Assembly (NCBI GenBank): GCA_965202895.1
Contig: OZ241901.1
Location: 1,116,001 to 1,180,000 of the forward strand
Direction of reading: 5' to 3'
DNA: 64,000 nucleotides
Source: JAJDXW01 sp965202895
GTDB taxonomy: Bacteria > Pseudomonadota > Gammaproteobacteria > HK1
A program made the position numbers and the translations under genes. Below are positions 32,535-40,526 of the stretch, piece by piece (within the stretch, counting starts at the first letter, position 1; each line of letters opens with the position of its first letter). The notes beneath the pieces are model-generated. The model saw only the letters and a program-made list of their open reading frames with translations, made no database searches and was not told the origin of the DNA.

Positions 32535-34997
32535 GTGGCAGATGATTCGTATCCGGTGGTTTACAGCGCCGAAAATATAAAGGTTCTCAAAGGATTAGAA
32601 GCTGTACGAAAACGACCGGGAATGTTCATCGGGGACACCGATGACGGCACCGGCCTGCATCACATGGTCTTCGAGGCGGTCGATAACTCCATCGACGAAG
32701 CGCTGGCTGGCCATTGCACGGAAGTCAAGGTCACGGTCCACGAAGGCGAGTCGGTGACGGTTTCCGACAACGGACGGGGAATTCCCGTCGACCTCCACGA
32801 GGAAGAAGGCCGGTCCGCGGCCGAGGTCATCATGACCATGCTTCATGCGGGGGGGAAATTCGACGAGAACGCCTACAAGGTATCAGGTGGCCTGCACGGG
32901 GTCGGGATCTCCGTCGTCAACGCGCTCTCCTCGGCCCTTCGTCTCCGGATCTGGCGCGACGGAGGGGTTCACCTTCAGGAGTATCGGGACGGCAAGCCCT
33001 TGGGAGATCTACGGGTAGTCGGGGAGACGGACCGTACCGGCACCGAGCTGTGGTTTTCTCCGAGTCCGGATACGTTCCGCAACATCGAATTTCACCATGA
33101 TCTCCTTGCTCGGCGGCTTCGAGAGCTCGCCTTTCTCAACTCGGGAGTCTGGATCTCGCTCGAGGACGAGAGAACGGGCAAGCGGGACGTCTACGAGTAC
33201 GACGGTGGCATACGCGCCTTTGCCGAGTACCTGAACCGCCACAAGACCCGTCTCAATCCCACGGTCTGCTATCTCGACGTCAACCGCGATGGGTACGGGG
33301 TCGAGGCGGCCCTCCAATGGAACGACTCCTACCAGGAGAACGTTCTTTGCTTCACGAACAATATTCCGCAGCGTGACGGCGGGACCCATCTGGCGGGACT
33401 GCGCGCCGCCATCACGCGCACCTTCAACCAGTACATGGACGTCAACGGGATCACCGAGAAGGCGAAGGTGACGCTGACCGGCGACGACATGCGGGAAGGC
33501 CTGACGGCAGTGCTCTCGGTCAAGGTCCCGGACCCGAAGTTCTCTTCCCAGACAAAGGACAAGCTCGTTTCATCCGAAGTGAAGTCGATCGTCGAGTCGA
33601 GCGTAGTCGAGAAGCTGTCCGAGTTTCTTCTCGAGCGCCCGCAGGAGGCGAGGCTGCTCACCCAGAAGATCGTGGAGGCGGCGCGCGCGCGCGAGGCAGC
33701 CCGCAAGGCCCGCGAGATGACTCGCCGGAAGACTGCTCTGGACGTGGCCGGACTTCCCGGAAAGCTGGCCGACTGCCAGGAAAAGGACCCGGCCAACTCC
33801 GAGTTGTTCCTCGTCGAGGGGGATTCGGCGGGGGGCTCGGCCAAGCAGGGGCGCGACCGACGTAACCAGGCAATCCTTCCCCTCAAGGGAAAGATCCTCA
33901 ACGTGGAGAAGGCGCGTTTCGACAGGATGCTGAACTCGGCCGAGGTCGGGACCCTGATCACCGCCCTCGGGTGCGGGATCGGCCGTGAGGAGTTCGACCT
34001 CGCCAAGCTGCGCTATCACCGCTTGATCCTGATGACCGATGCGGACGTCGACGGCTCCCACATTCGCACCCTGCTCCTCACCTTCATGTACCGACAGATG
34101 CCACAACTTATTGAAAATGGTCATGTATTCATCGCGCAACCTCCTCTCTACAAGGCCAAGTCGGGCCGGCACGAGCGCTATGTGAAGGACGATGCGGAGC
34201 TCGACCGCTACCTCCTCGAGCTCGGCATGGCCGATGCCAGCGTCCATCCCGGGCCCAGCCCCGACCGCGTGATTGCCGCGAACCCGGGGAACGGCGGCGA
34301 CTCGGCTGCGGGGCGCCTTGCCGCGGACCGGCTCGAAGAGCTGGCTGAGGAATATCTCGCCGTATCCGAGATCCGGAACCGGGTCGCGAAAATTCTGTTT
34401 CCCGACGTCGTGGACGCGCTCGGGCGCGTGCCTCAGCTCTCGAGTGACGACATGGGCGATGCCGATGCACTCCGGCGGTGGTTCACCGGGCTCGAGGAAG
34501 AGCTCGGCGAGGCGGATACCTCCTATCGGGTGGAGCTGGAGCGCAACGGCTCGGACGGTTTCACCGCGCTCGTCTACGCCCGGCAGTACGGGGTCGAGGT
34601 GGAGCGGGAGCTTTCGGGCGAATTCTTCCGGTCGTCCGACTACCGGGCTCTCATCCGCAGAACGCGCGGTCTGTTGGCGCCGCTCGGGGAGGATGCGTGG
34701 GTCGAACGCGGCGAGCGCCGGGTGCCGGTGTCCGACGTCAAGTCCGCGTTCGACTGGCTGACGTCCGAGGCGCGTCGCGGGCTCAGCATCCAGCGCTACA
34801 AGGGCCTCGGGGAGATGAATCCCGATCAGCTCTGGGAGACGACCATGGACCCCGCGCGGCGGAGGCTGGTTCGGGTGCAGATAGAGGATGCGGTGGCCGC
34901 GGACGACCTGTTCTCGACCCTCATGGGGGATCAGGTCGAGCCGCGGCGGGACTTCATCGAATCGAACGCGCTGCTGGTTGCCAATATCGACGCCTGA
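32535..34997 (+). CDS. gyrB: DNA gyrase subunit B
   Basis: The ATPase/Toprim subunit of the type II topoisomerase that introduces negative supercoils; 820 residues. The GHKL ATPase (VYSAENIKVLKGLEAVRKRP, DNGRGIP, GGLHGVG) is followed by the transducer domain, the Toprim motifs EGDSAGGSA and DADVDGSHI, and the C-terminal QRYKGLGEMNP. It has the ~170-residue insertion between Toprim and tail that is typical of gammaproteobacterial GyrB. GTG start with a GGAG about ten bases upstream. A TATAAT (32499-32504) at the recF end may serve as a local -10 box. Confidence 0.97.
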   Translation: MADDSYPVVYSAENIKVLKGLEAVRKRPGMFIGDTDDGTGLHHMVFEAVDNSIDEALAGHCTEVKVTVHEGESVTVSDNGRGIPVDLHEEEGRSAAEVIMTMLHAGGKFDENAYKVSGGLHGVGISVVNALSSALRLRIWRDGGVHLQEYRDGKPLGDLRVVGETDRTGTELWFSPSPDTFRNIEFHHDLLARRLRELAFLNSGVWISLEDERTGKRDVYEYDGGIRAFAEYLNRHKTRLNPTVCYLDVNRDGYGVEAALQWNDSYQENVLCFTNNIPQRDGGTHLAGLRAAITRTFNQYMDVNGITEKAKVTLTGDDMREGLTAVLSVKVPDPKFSSQTKDKLVSSEVKSIVESSVVEKLSEFLLERPQEARLLTQKIVEAARAREAARKAREMTRRKTALDVAGLPGKLADCQEKDPANSELFLVEGDSAGGSAKQGRDRRNQAILPLKGKILNVEKARFDRMLNSAEVGTLITALGCGIGREEFDLAKLRYHRLILMTDADVDGSHIRTLLLTFMYRQMPQLIENGHVFIAQPPLYKAKSGRHERYVKDDAELDRYLLELGMADASVHPGPSPDRVIAANPGNGGDSAAGRLAADRLEELAEEYLAVSEIRNRVAKILFPDVVDALGRVPQLSSDDMGDADALRRWFTGLEEELGEADTSYRVELERNGSDGFTALVYARQYGVEVERELSGEFFRSSDYRALIRRTRGLLAPLGEDAWVERGERRVPVSDVKSAFDWLTSEARRGLSIQRYKGLGEMNPDQLWETTMDPARRRLVRVQIEDAVAADDLFSTLMGDQVEPRRDFIESNALLVANIDA

Positions 34998-35262
34998 GGT
35001 CCGGCGCCGGTGGGGGGGCCGGACAGGGCAATCGCATCTGGACGGAACAGGTCGTCTGCACCGCCCGGAATCGTCCGGCGGACGCCGCAAGCGACCATCA
35101 AGCCGACTCGTCGGGCCGATTTCGGCGCTCCGCACCCGGAAACCGGCCCCTGCCACCGGCAGCTTGGCCGTCACGACGCATCGGGAATCCCCAGTGCGAT
35201 TGCCTTGGGGCGCCGGAGGCGTTCCCGGTCGCGGTCGGCCCGTCCTTGGCGGGCCGCCGTCG

Positions 35263-36021
35263 TCAGACGGTGGCGCCGCTGTCCACGGAGAGGATCTGAC
35301 CGGTGGTGACCCTCGACTCGTCCGATGCGAGATAGAGCGCCATCAGCGCGATGTCCCGGGGCTCGCACCAGCCGAAGAGCTGGCCCTCCCGGACGAGCCG
35401 GTCCACGTGCTCGTTGGCCTCGGCCAGCTTGGCGACGCGCGGGGTACGGGTCGCTCCGGGCGCGACCGCGTTCACCCGGATCCCGTGCTTCGCATACTCC
35501 GCCGCCATCGAACGGGTCATGCTCGCGACCCCGCCCTTCGCCGCCGTGTAGCAGTCGCGCCCCCGCACCGCCATGAGGGCGACGTTGGACGACGTGTTGA
35601 TGACCGAGCCGCCTCCGGCCTCGATGAGCCTCGGGATCCCGTACTTGCAGACGAGGAAGGTGCCGAAGAGATCGAGGCGAATGGCGCGCCAGAACTCTTC
35701 CTCGGGCGCCTCGGTGACCGGCCCGTCGATCCGGGTCGAGCCGCCCGCGTTGTTGTACAGAACGTCGAGCCGCCCGAACCGCTCCACCGCCTTCTCGATC
35801 GAGGCCATGACGCTTCCCGCCTCGGTGACGTCGGTTCCCGCCCAGAGGGCCTCGCCGCCCGCGGCCCGGATTCGCCGCTCGGTTTCCGCACCGGAGGCCG
35901 GGTCGATCTCGGCCACGACCACGCGGGCCCCCTCGCTCGCGAACAGCTCCGCCGCATTGCGGCCGATGCCGGTCCCGGCGCCGGTGATGAATGCCACCTT
36001 GCCTTCGAGTCGATCGGTCAT
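35263..36021 (-). CDS. Short-chain dehydrogenase/reductase (SDR) family oxidoreductase
   Basis: A 252-residue classical SDR. The NAD(P)-binding TGAGTGIG is near residues 12-20, NNAG (YNNAGG) near 88, and a catalytic Ser/Tyr/Lys set is visible (INTSSNVAL, then CYTAAKGG with Tyr and Lys). Asp after beta-2 (VAEIDPASG) suggests NAD+ preference. The C-terminal TTGQILSVDSGATV is standard. The substrate is unknown. ATG 36021 is chosen because the SDR fold begins there; the upstream open frame overlaps the recF fragment. It is isolated, with gyrB convergent 265 bp away. Confidence 0.88.
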   Translation of the reverse strand: MTDRLEGKVAFITGAGTGIGRNAAELFASEGARVVVAEIDPASGAETERRIRAAGGEALWAGTDVTEAGSVMASIEKAVERFGRLDVLYNNAGGSTRIDGPVTEAPEEEFWRAIRLDLFGTFLVCKYGIPRLIEAGGGSVINTSSNVALMAVRGRDCYTAAKGGVASMTRSMAAEYAKHGIRVNAVAPGATRTPRVAKLAEANEHVDRLVREGQLFGWCEPRDIALMALYLASDESRVTTGQILSVDSGATV

Positions 36022-36104
36022 GACGTCTGGCCTCCCCGGTTGCGTGCGCGACGGCGCCGACACCCATCCGGCCGGCGCCGGGGTGCGGGCAAGATAGCAG
36101 AAGG

Positions 36105-36375
36105 AGAGCCTTGGGACCTTCCGGTGCGATGACCATGACGGGAGGCCGTCGAGCCGACGAAGAGACCGATCGCACATCCTCGTCATCGGCCCGAAAGCGA
36201 GCCCCGCTTACGTTACGCTCTTCTCGATACCGATCGTGCAACTCCGATCGGCCTCGTCACTTGGCCGAGAACCGTCGGAGCCCCGGCCTCGTGCCCGGTG
36301 ACCGCTCGGGTTCTCCGTGTACGAAAGGAACGTCCGAGGCCGAGAGCATGGCTCGCCCCGAGAAAGCTCGTCAGC
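36105..36375 (-). pseudogene. Inverted partial copy of recF
   Basis: Read on the minus strand this ~270-bp stretch matches recF positions 31505-31780 almost continuously. The recognisable peptide pieces are FLSYTENPSGHR (a shadow frame in both copies), RSCTIGIEKSV and RFRADDEDVRSVSS followed by PPVMVIAPEG. Identity is about 85% by eye and the frame is broken by a 3-base insertion and shifts. It covers roughly RecF residues 36-125 only and has no start. It lies 4.3 kb from the parent gene in opposite orientation. Confidence 0.8.
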
Positions 36376-36518
36376 CGCCGCCGGCCGCCGGCGCAAGGGC
36401 GCGGCGGGGCTCTCCTCCGAGGCGCACGGGGCGCGAACGAGGTCCCGGTGGGCGGGGTCGGATCGGGGAGCTGGAGCTCCGGCCGGCGCCGGCGGAGCGC
36501 AGGAAGGCGTGGAACGGA

Positions 36519-37277
36519 TCAGGTGAGCGGCGTTCGGGCGCAGCACCAGATCTCGATCCGCTCGACGCCCCGGCTCCGGAGCGCCTCCGCAAGGGCCGAC
36601 GCGGTGGCCCCGGTCGTCAGGACGTCGTCGATGATCGCCACCCGGCGACGATCGGCCGGCCAGCGGCGGACGCTGAACGCACCCGCGACGTTCTCACGTC
36701 GTTCCGCCGCGCTTCCGGCTCTCGCTTGGGGCGGGGTATGGCGCCGGTCGATACGGACCCCCCGCGGCCGCGAGACGCCCAGCGCCCGCCGGACGATGGC
36801 GGCCAGCTCTTCCGCGTGGTTGAATCCGCGCCGGAGGAGCCGCCGCCGGGAGATGGGCAACCCGATCACCGCCCCGGGCAGCGCAAAGCCGGGGCGGGAC
36901 ACCACCTCCCGGGCGAGGAGCCGCCCGAGCGCGGCCGCCGCCGCGAGCTCCCGGCGATACTTCATGCGATGGATGAGGCTGCTGAGCGGTGGTGCGAAGG
37001 TCCACGGTGCGACCACCCGATCGAAGGGAGGTGGTTGTTCGAGGCACGCCGGGCACGGCGCGGGTGCGGGACCGCCGGGCGTCGCCGGGCCGCCCGCGGG
37101 GTCCACGGGGACGGGAGCGGCGCAGCGCGGGCAGACCGCGCGAAGAAGCAGCGCCTCCAGGGAGCGTTCGCAGTCGGAGCAGGGGTCGTGCGGAACCCCG
37201 ACCTCGCCGCAGAGGCTGCACGTCCTCGGGAAGAGCCAGTCCAGCACCGGGCCTTGAATTCGCGCTCCCTGCAACAT
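36519..37277 (-). CDS. comF: ComF family amidophosphoribosyltransferase-like protein
   Basis: A 252-residue phosphoribosyltransferase-fold protein needed for DNA uptake in competent species; the biochemical role is unresolved. The N-terminal zinc ribbon has Cys pairs CSLCGEVG and CSDCERS plus CPRC, and a further CPACLEQ. The PRPP-binding motif is IIDDVLTTGATASAL near the C-terminus. ATG 37277 is chosen because the family begins just before the WLFPRTCSLC segment. It diverges from bioC, the arrangement seen in Pseudomonas and relatives (comF next to bio genes). The upstream gap is occupied by the IR-A repeat. Confidence 0.85.
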   Translation of the reverse strand: MLQGARIQGPVLDWLFPRTCSLCGEVGVPHDPCSDCERSLEALLLRAVCPRCAAPVPVDPAGGPATPGGPAPAPCPACLEQPPPFDRVVAPWTFAPPLSSLIHRMKYRRELAAAAALGRLLAREVVSRPGFALPGAVIGLPISRRRLLRRGFNHAEELAAIVRRALGVSRPRGVRIDRRHTPPQARAGSAAERRENVAGAFSVRRWPADRRRVAIIDDVLTTGATASALAEALRSRGVERIEIWCCARTPLT

Positions 37278-37494
37278 CGACCCCACTCCCCGCCTGCTCC
37301 CGAACCCGATGGAACGGACCCCGATCCTGCCACCGCCGGCCGCCGGCCGCCATGCTCCCCCGCCGGGCGACGTTCCGGACGTCCACCGTCTGCCGCCGCG
37401 CCAGTGTTCCAGGCACGCGGCGCCGAGGCTCGGGGCACCGAGCCTCGGGGCGCCGTGACCGCGTGCCCGGAACCACGGTGCGTCCCAATCAGGG

Positions 37495-37766
37495 CGTGGC
37501 CGGAGGCATGTGTGCGGTGGGGTTTTCGCCGGGCATGCCTCTCGCGAACGCTCTTGGGCACGGCGTCCTGGGAACGCTTGTGGCCCGCCTGCAAATGGGA
37601 CGGCGAGGCCGCCGCCGATCGATGCGGGCGGGCCACAAGCGTTCCCAGGACGCCGTGCCCGTGCAAGCAGCTCCGTGGGGTGAAATCCGCCGGCAACCCC
37701 CTCGAACCGGCCCCAAACCACGGAAGAACGCCGTCTCCGTGGGGGTGAAAGATATCTCGCCCCCCG
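37495..37766 (+). repeat. Left arm of a ~270-bp inverted repeat pair (IR-A)
   Basis: Matches the reverse complement of 39518-39806. The shared blocks in order are GGTGGGGTTTTCGCC, CTCTCGCGAACG, GGGCACGGCGTCCTGGGAACG, GACGGCGAGGCCGCCGCCGATC, GCGTTCCCAGGACGCCGTG, GTGGGGTGAAATCCGCC, AACCCCCTCGAACCG and CCCCAAACCAC. It includes its own internal hairpin (CGTCCTGGGAACG/CGTTCCCAGGACG), the R2 core. The 3' end carries a GGGGGTGA/TCGCCCCC hairpin equivalent to the one that ends IR-B. It has no gene and lies in the comF-bioC gap. Confidence 0.85.
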
Positions 37767-37976
37767 ATCTCAATCCTCTATACCAAGAGGCTACGAACAA
37801 CGCCCGGGGCTCGGCCGGCCGATGAGGAGAGTCCTCGTTCGGGCCATGAGGGGTCTGCCCAAGGCGAACCGACGAATTCTTCTTCCAGACACATCCGGCC
37901 CGCGCCCCCCGATGCAGCGTGAGACGGCCCTGGCGTATCTCCCCGGCCCGCGGCCGCCGTCGCCGACCCGTTCCCC

Positions 37977-38837
37977 GTGATGGGCCGTACTCCCTCGAAG
38001 CGCATCGTGCTCTCCGAACCCCGCCTCCGCGCCGCGCTCGCCCGGTCTCGCGCCGCCCGGGCGCGCCGGGGTCCCGGTGGCGCGGCCGAAGCCCTGTGCG
38101 GAGAAACCGAGGCAAGGTTGTTCGATCATCTGGACCCGGTACGCCTCGAACCCCGATGGGTGGTCGATCTCGCGATGCAGTGTGGTATCCGCGCTCGGCT
38201 GGCGAAACGGTTTCCCGGAGCGACGGTCGTATCCTGCGGGTACTTCCCGGCCGCCGCCGACCCGGGGCCCGCTGGCCGGACCCTCGCGGTCGCGGCGAGT
38301 CCGATGAGCTTGCCCCTTGCCGCCGGCTCGGCCGACCTGGTGGCCTCCAACCTCGGCCTCGTCTGGTTCACGGAGCCCGGCCCGGTCTTCCGCGAGGCTT
38401 GGCGCGTGCTCCGCCCGGGTGGGCTCATGGCCTTCGTGTCCCTCGGCCCCGGTACCCTGGAGGAGCTTCGAAGAAGCTGGGCAGCGGTGGACGATAGGTC
38501 ACATATCATTGATTTTATTGATATGCACGATATCGGTGACGCGATGGTCGAGGCAGGGTTCGGCGACGTGGTCATGGACGCGGAGCGCGTCACCGTCACG
38601 TGGCCCGACGTACCGGCCCTTCTTCGCGATCTCCGGGGCCTCGGGACCGGCAACCCCCTTCCGAACCGGCCTCCCGGCCTGACCACCCCCCGGAAGCTCG
38701 GTGCGCTCGTGGATGCCTGTCGCCGGCAGCACCCATCGGGCCAGGTCCACGCGACCATCGAGCTGGTTCACGGCCACGGGTGGAAGCCGGAAGCCCAGGC
38801 CGAGGTGCCGCTCGAAGCCTTCGCGCGTCCGCGCTGA
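37977..38837 (+). CDS. bioC: BioC-like malonyl-ACP O-methyltransferase with degenerate SAM motif
   Basis: BioC methylates malonyl-ACP to start pimeloyl synthesis for biotin. The C-terminal half is diagnostic: LGPGTLEELRRSWAAVDD, then FIDMHDIGDAMVEAGFGDVV, then VPALLRDLRGLGTGN. The N-terminal SAM site is unusual. Where methyltransferases have a glycine-rich D-G-C/A-G-T-G motif, this protein has VVDLAMQCGIRA (about 62-73), so cofactor binding is doubtful. The length of 286 is normal. GTG 37977 and ATG 37980 are alternative starts. Codons ~36-75 (38081-38199) are duplicated in inverted form just after the gene. No other bio gene is in the window. Confidence 0.75.
   Translation: MMGRTPSKRIVLSEPRLRAALARSRAARARRGPGGAAEALCGETEARLFDHLDPVRLEPRWVVDLAMQCGIRARLAKRFPGATVVSCGYFPAAADPGPAGRTLAVAASPMSLPLAAGSADLVASNLGLVWFTEPGPVFREAWRVLRPGGLMAFVSLGPGTLEELRRSWAAVDDRSHIIDFIDMHDIGDAMVEAGFGDVVMDAERVTVTWPDVPALLRDLRGLGTGNPLPNRPPGLTTPRKLGALVDACRRQHPSGQVHATIELVHGHGWKPEAQAEVPLEAFARPR
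38081..38199 (+). repeat. Source segment of the bioC inverted duplication
   Basis: These 119 bp inside bioC, from CGGCCGAAGCCCTGTGCG to GTATCCGCGCTCGG, are repeated in inverted orientation at 38875-38994 with about four differences. The segment spans the residues just before and through the degenerate SAM-binding motif. Confidence 0.85.
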
Positions 38838-38874
38838 GCTGAGGGCCGCACCCGCCGCGACGGTGGGCGCCCTC

Positions 38875-38994
38875 GGCCGAGCGCGGATACCACACTGCAT
38901 CGCGAGATCGACCACCCATCGGGGTTCGAGACGTACCGGGTCCAGGTGATCGAACAACCTTGCCTCGGTTTCTTCGCACAGGGCTTCGGCCGCG
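38875..38994 (-). pseudogene. Inverted partial copy of bioC
   Basis: Read on the minus strand this encodes EALCEETEARLFDHLDPVRL then EPRWVVDLAMQCGIRAR, nearly identical to BioC residues 38-73. It starts only 38 bp after the bioC stop. The frame stays open on both sides (38499-39143), but those flanks have no family signature, so it is a gene fragment, not a gene. Because the two copies are inverted, the bioC 3' part can invert by recombination between them. Confidence 0.8.
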
Positions 38995-39189
38995 GCGGAA
39001 CGCCCCCCGATTCGTATCCGGTCGAAGCACGATCCTCGGCCTTGCCGCCGGCACGACCGGGCCTCGACTTCGGAGGCCCGCCGGAGACCGGGGCCAACCC
39101 TGCCGGCACGGTCCTGGCCGGCCGCCCGAGCCCGGGCCTCCACCGGCCGATGCCCGCAACCCGAGCTTCGTACATGATCTACAGGGTCT

Positions 39190-39455
39190 TCTCACGCCGA
39201 ACGACTCGGGGCCGGGCATCGATGCCCACCGCTCTTTCCGGGAACGGCGCGTCTTTGGGGACATGGGGGGACATGGGGGGACACGAGGGGGGGACCCGGG
39301 CGCCCCGCCCGCGAATGGAACGGCAAGGCCGCCACGGGTCGATGTGGGCGGGGCTCCTGCGCCCGGTCAGACGCCGTTCCCAAGAGCTCCGCTGCGCTCC
39401 GATTCGACCGAACCCGGTTCACCCGCGCGAGCCGATTCCGCAGCGTGGAAACGAC
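39190..39455 (+). repeat. Dispersed intergenic repeat, family R2, copy 2
   Basis: Same block order as 15880-16115: GGGCATCGATGCCCACCG, CCGGGAACGGCGCGTC, GCGCCCCGCCCGCGAATGG, CGATTCGACCGAACCCGG and GCGAGCCGATTCCGCAGCG. The central part differs, as a short tandem repeat (39256-39293) is inserted. It is in the same orientation as copy 1. No gene. Confidence 0.6.
39256..39293. repeat. Short tandem repeat, 10-bp unit
   Basis: The decamer CATGGGGGGA occurs twice in tandem (39261-39280), preceded by a partial unit and followed by a variant CACGAGGGGG. It lies inside the R2 copy and is the sort of tract expected to vary in length. Confidence 0.7.
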
Positions 39456-39517
39456 CCGGTGCGCAATCAGAGCCCCGGGCGATGACCGTAAGTTATTGAT
39501 ATATAATGTGTAGAGAG

Positions 39518-39806
39518 GGGGGTAAGACATTTTTTACCCCACGGGGACGGTGTTCTTCTGTGGTTTGGGGTCGGTTCGAGGGGGTTGCTGGCGGATTTCA
39601 CCCCACGAGGTCACTTGCGCGGGCACGGCGTCCTGGGAACGCTCGTGTCCCGCCCGCATTGATCGGCGGCGGCCTCGCCGTCCCGTTTGCGGGCGGGACA
39701 CCCGCGTCTTCCAGACGCGCCGTTCCCAGGACGCCGTGCCCAAGAACGTTCGCGAGAGGCGTGTTTGGCGAAAACCCCACCGCGCGCATGCCTCGATCGG
39801 GATTCA
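39518..39806 (-). repeat. Right arm of the ~270-bp inverted repeat pair (IR-B)
   Basis: Reverse complement of IR-A (37495-37766) with about 85-90% identity by eye and one ~15-bp insertion around GCGTCTTCCAGACGC. Its outer end is a hairpin GGGGTAA-GACATTTT-TTACCCC (39519-39540), preceded by the AT-rich TTGATATATAATG. The two arms enclose ~1.75 kb holding bioC and its inverted fragment. It sits in the ~1 kb gap between bioC and the DUF2244 gene. Confidence 0.85.
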
Positions 39807-39894
39807 TATTGCGGGTCGTCAGGGGCTCTAGTACCATGCCGCCGCTTGCGAAACGGACCGGATTCGGCCGCGTACGGGAGAGCGGGGCGCGGGC

Positions 39895-40515
39895 ATGGTG
39901 TCGATGACCGGCGAAGGGCCGGACCACACTCTGGTTCTGCGCCCGAACCTGTCCCTCTCATGGCGTCAGGCGAAGATCTTCCTCGTGGTCGTGGCGCTCG
40001 TGCTCTCGGGGCTCGCATCCGGATTCGCGGCGGCCGGTCTCTGGCCGGTGCTGCCTTTCGCAGGAGCGGAATGGCTGGCGCTCGCCACCGCGCTCTATCT
40101 GGTGCAGCGGCGGGGCCACCGGATGGAGGTCGTCTCCGTGCGGGACGGCCGGGTGGAGGTGGAGAAGGGCTCCGGTGCGTCGCGCGCCGCGAGATGGGAC
40201 TTCCCCCGCGGATGGGTGCGGGTGCGCCTGCAACGCCCCCGGGTTCGCGGGCATCCGTCCCGGCTGGTGCTCGCGATGCACGGAGAGGAGGTCGCGCTGG
40301 GCGATTTCCTGGCGGAGGACGAACGGCGGCAGGCGGCCGAGCTCCTGCGCCGGACGCTCATGCGGCCCGCTTCGGAGGCCTCGGCCCCGGCCGCCGCCGT
40401 CCCCGGGCCTCGACCCGCGGCCGCGGATTCGATGGATTCGGGCGCAACGCGGCCCGGACCGGCCGGCGGCGGCGCACCACCGGCGCGCCGGGCGGCAGGT
40501 CAGCCAGTGAGGTGA
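39895..40515 (+). CDS. DUF2244 domain-containing membrane protein
   Basis: A 206-residue protein with two adjacent membrane helices (about residues 27-65), preceded by the DHTLVLRPNLSLSWRQAK motif and followed by a PH-like beta-rich domain (RGHRMEVVSVRDGRVEVE), the DUF2244 layout. Its function is unknown, but in many proteobacteria it begins the cytochrome c oxidase operon, as here: its stop overlaps the possible upstream GTG of coxB. The last ~45 residues are Ala/Pro/Gly-rich and probably disordered. ATG 39895 has alternatives at 39898 and 39904. Confidence 0.82.
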   Translation: MVSMTGEGPDHTLVLRPNLSLSWRQAKIFLVVVALVLSGLASGFAAAGLWPVLPFAGAEWLALATALYLVQRRGHRMEVVSVRDGRVEVEKGSGASRAARWDFPRGWVRVRLQRPRVRGHPSRLVLAMHGEEVALGDFLAEDERRQAAELLRRTLMRPASEASAPAAAVPGPRPAAADSMDSGATRPGPAGGGAPPARRAAGQPVR

Positions 40516-40526
40516 ACGGAGAGCCG

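Noticed and set aside
34998..35030. Terminator hairpin after gyrB (GTCCGGC/GCCGGAC)
   Set aside because: The stem is seven base pairs with a long loop and no T-tract, so support is too weak.
38499..39143. Minus-strand open frame containing a BioC-like segment
   Set aside because: Only ~36 residues from the inverted duplication are BioC-like and the flanks are non-coding; it is recorded as a fragment.
37495..39806. Complete insertion sequence between the inverted repeats
   Set aside because: No transposase or recombinase motif lies between the arms; only bioC and its fragment were found.
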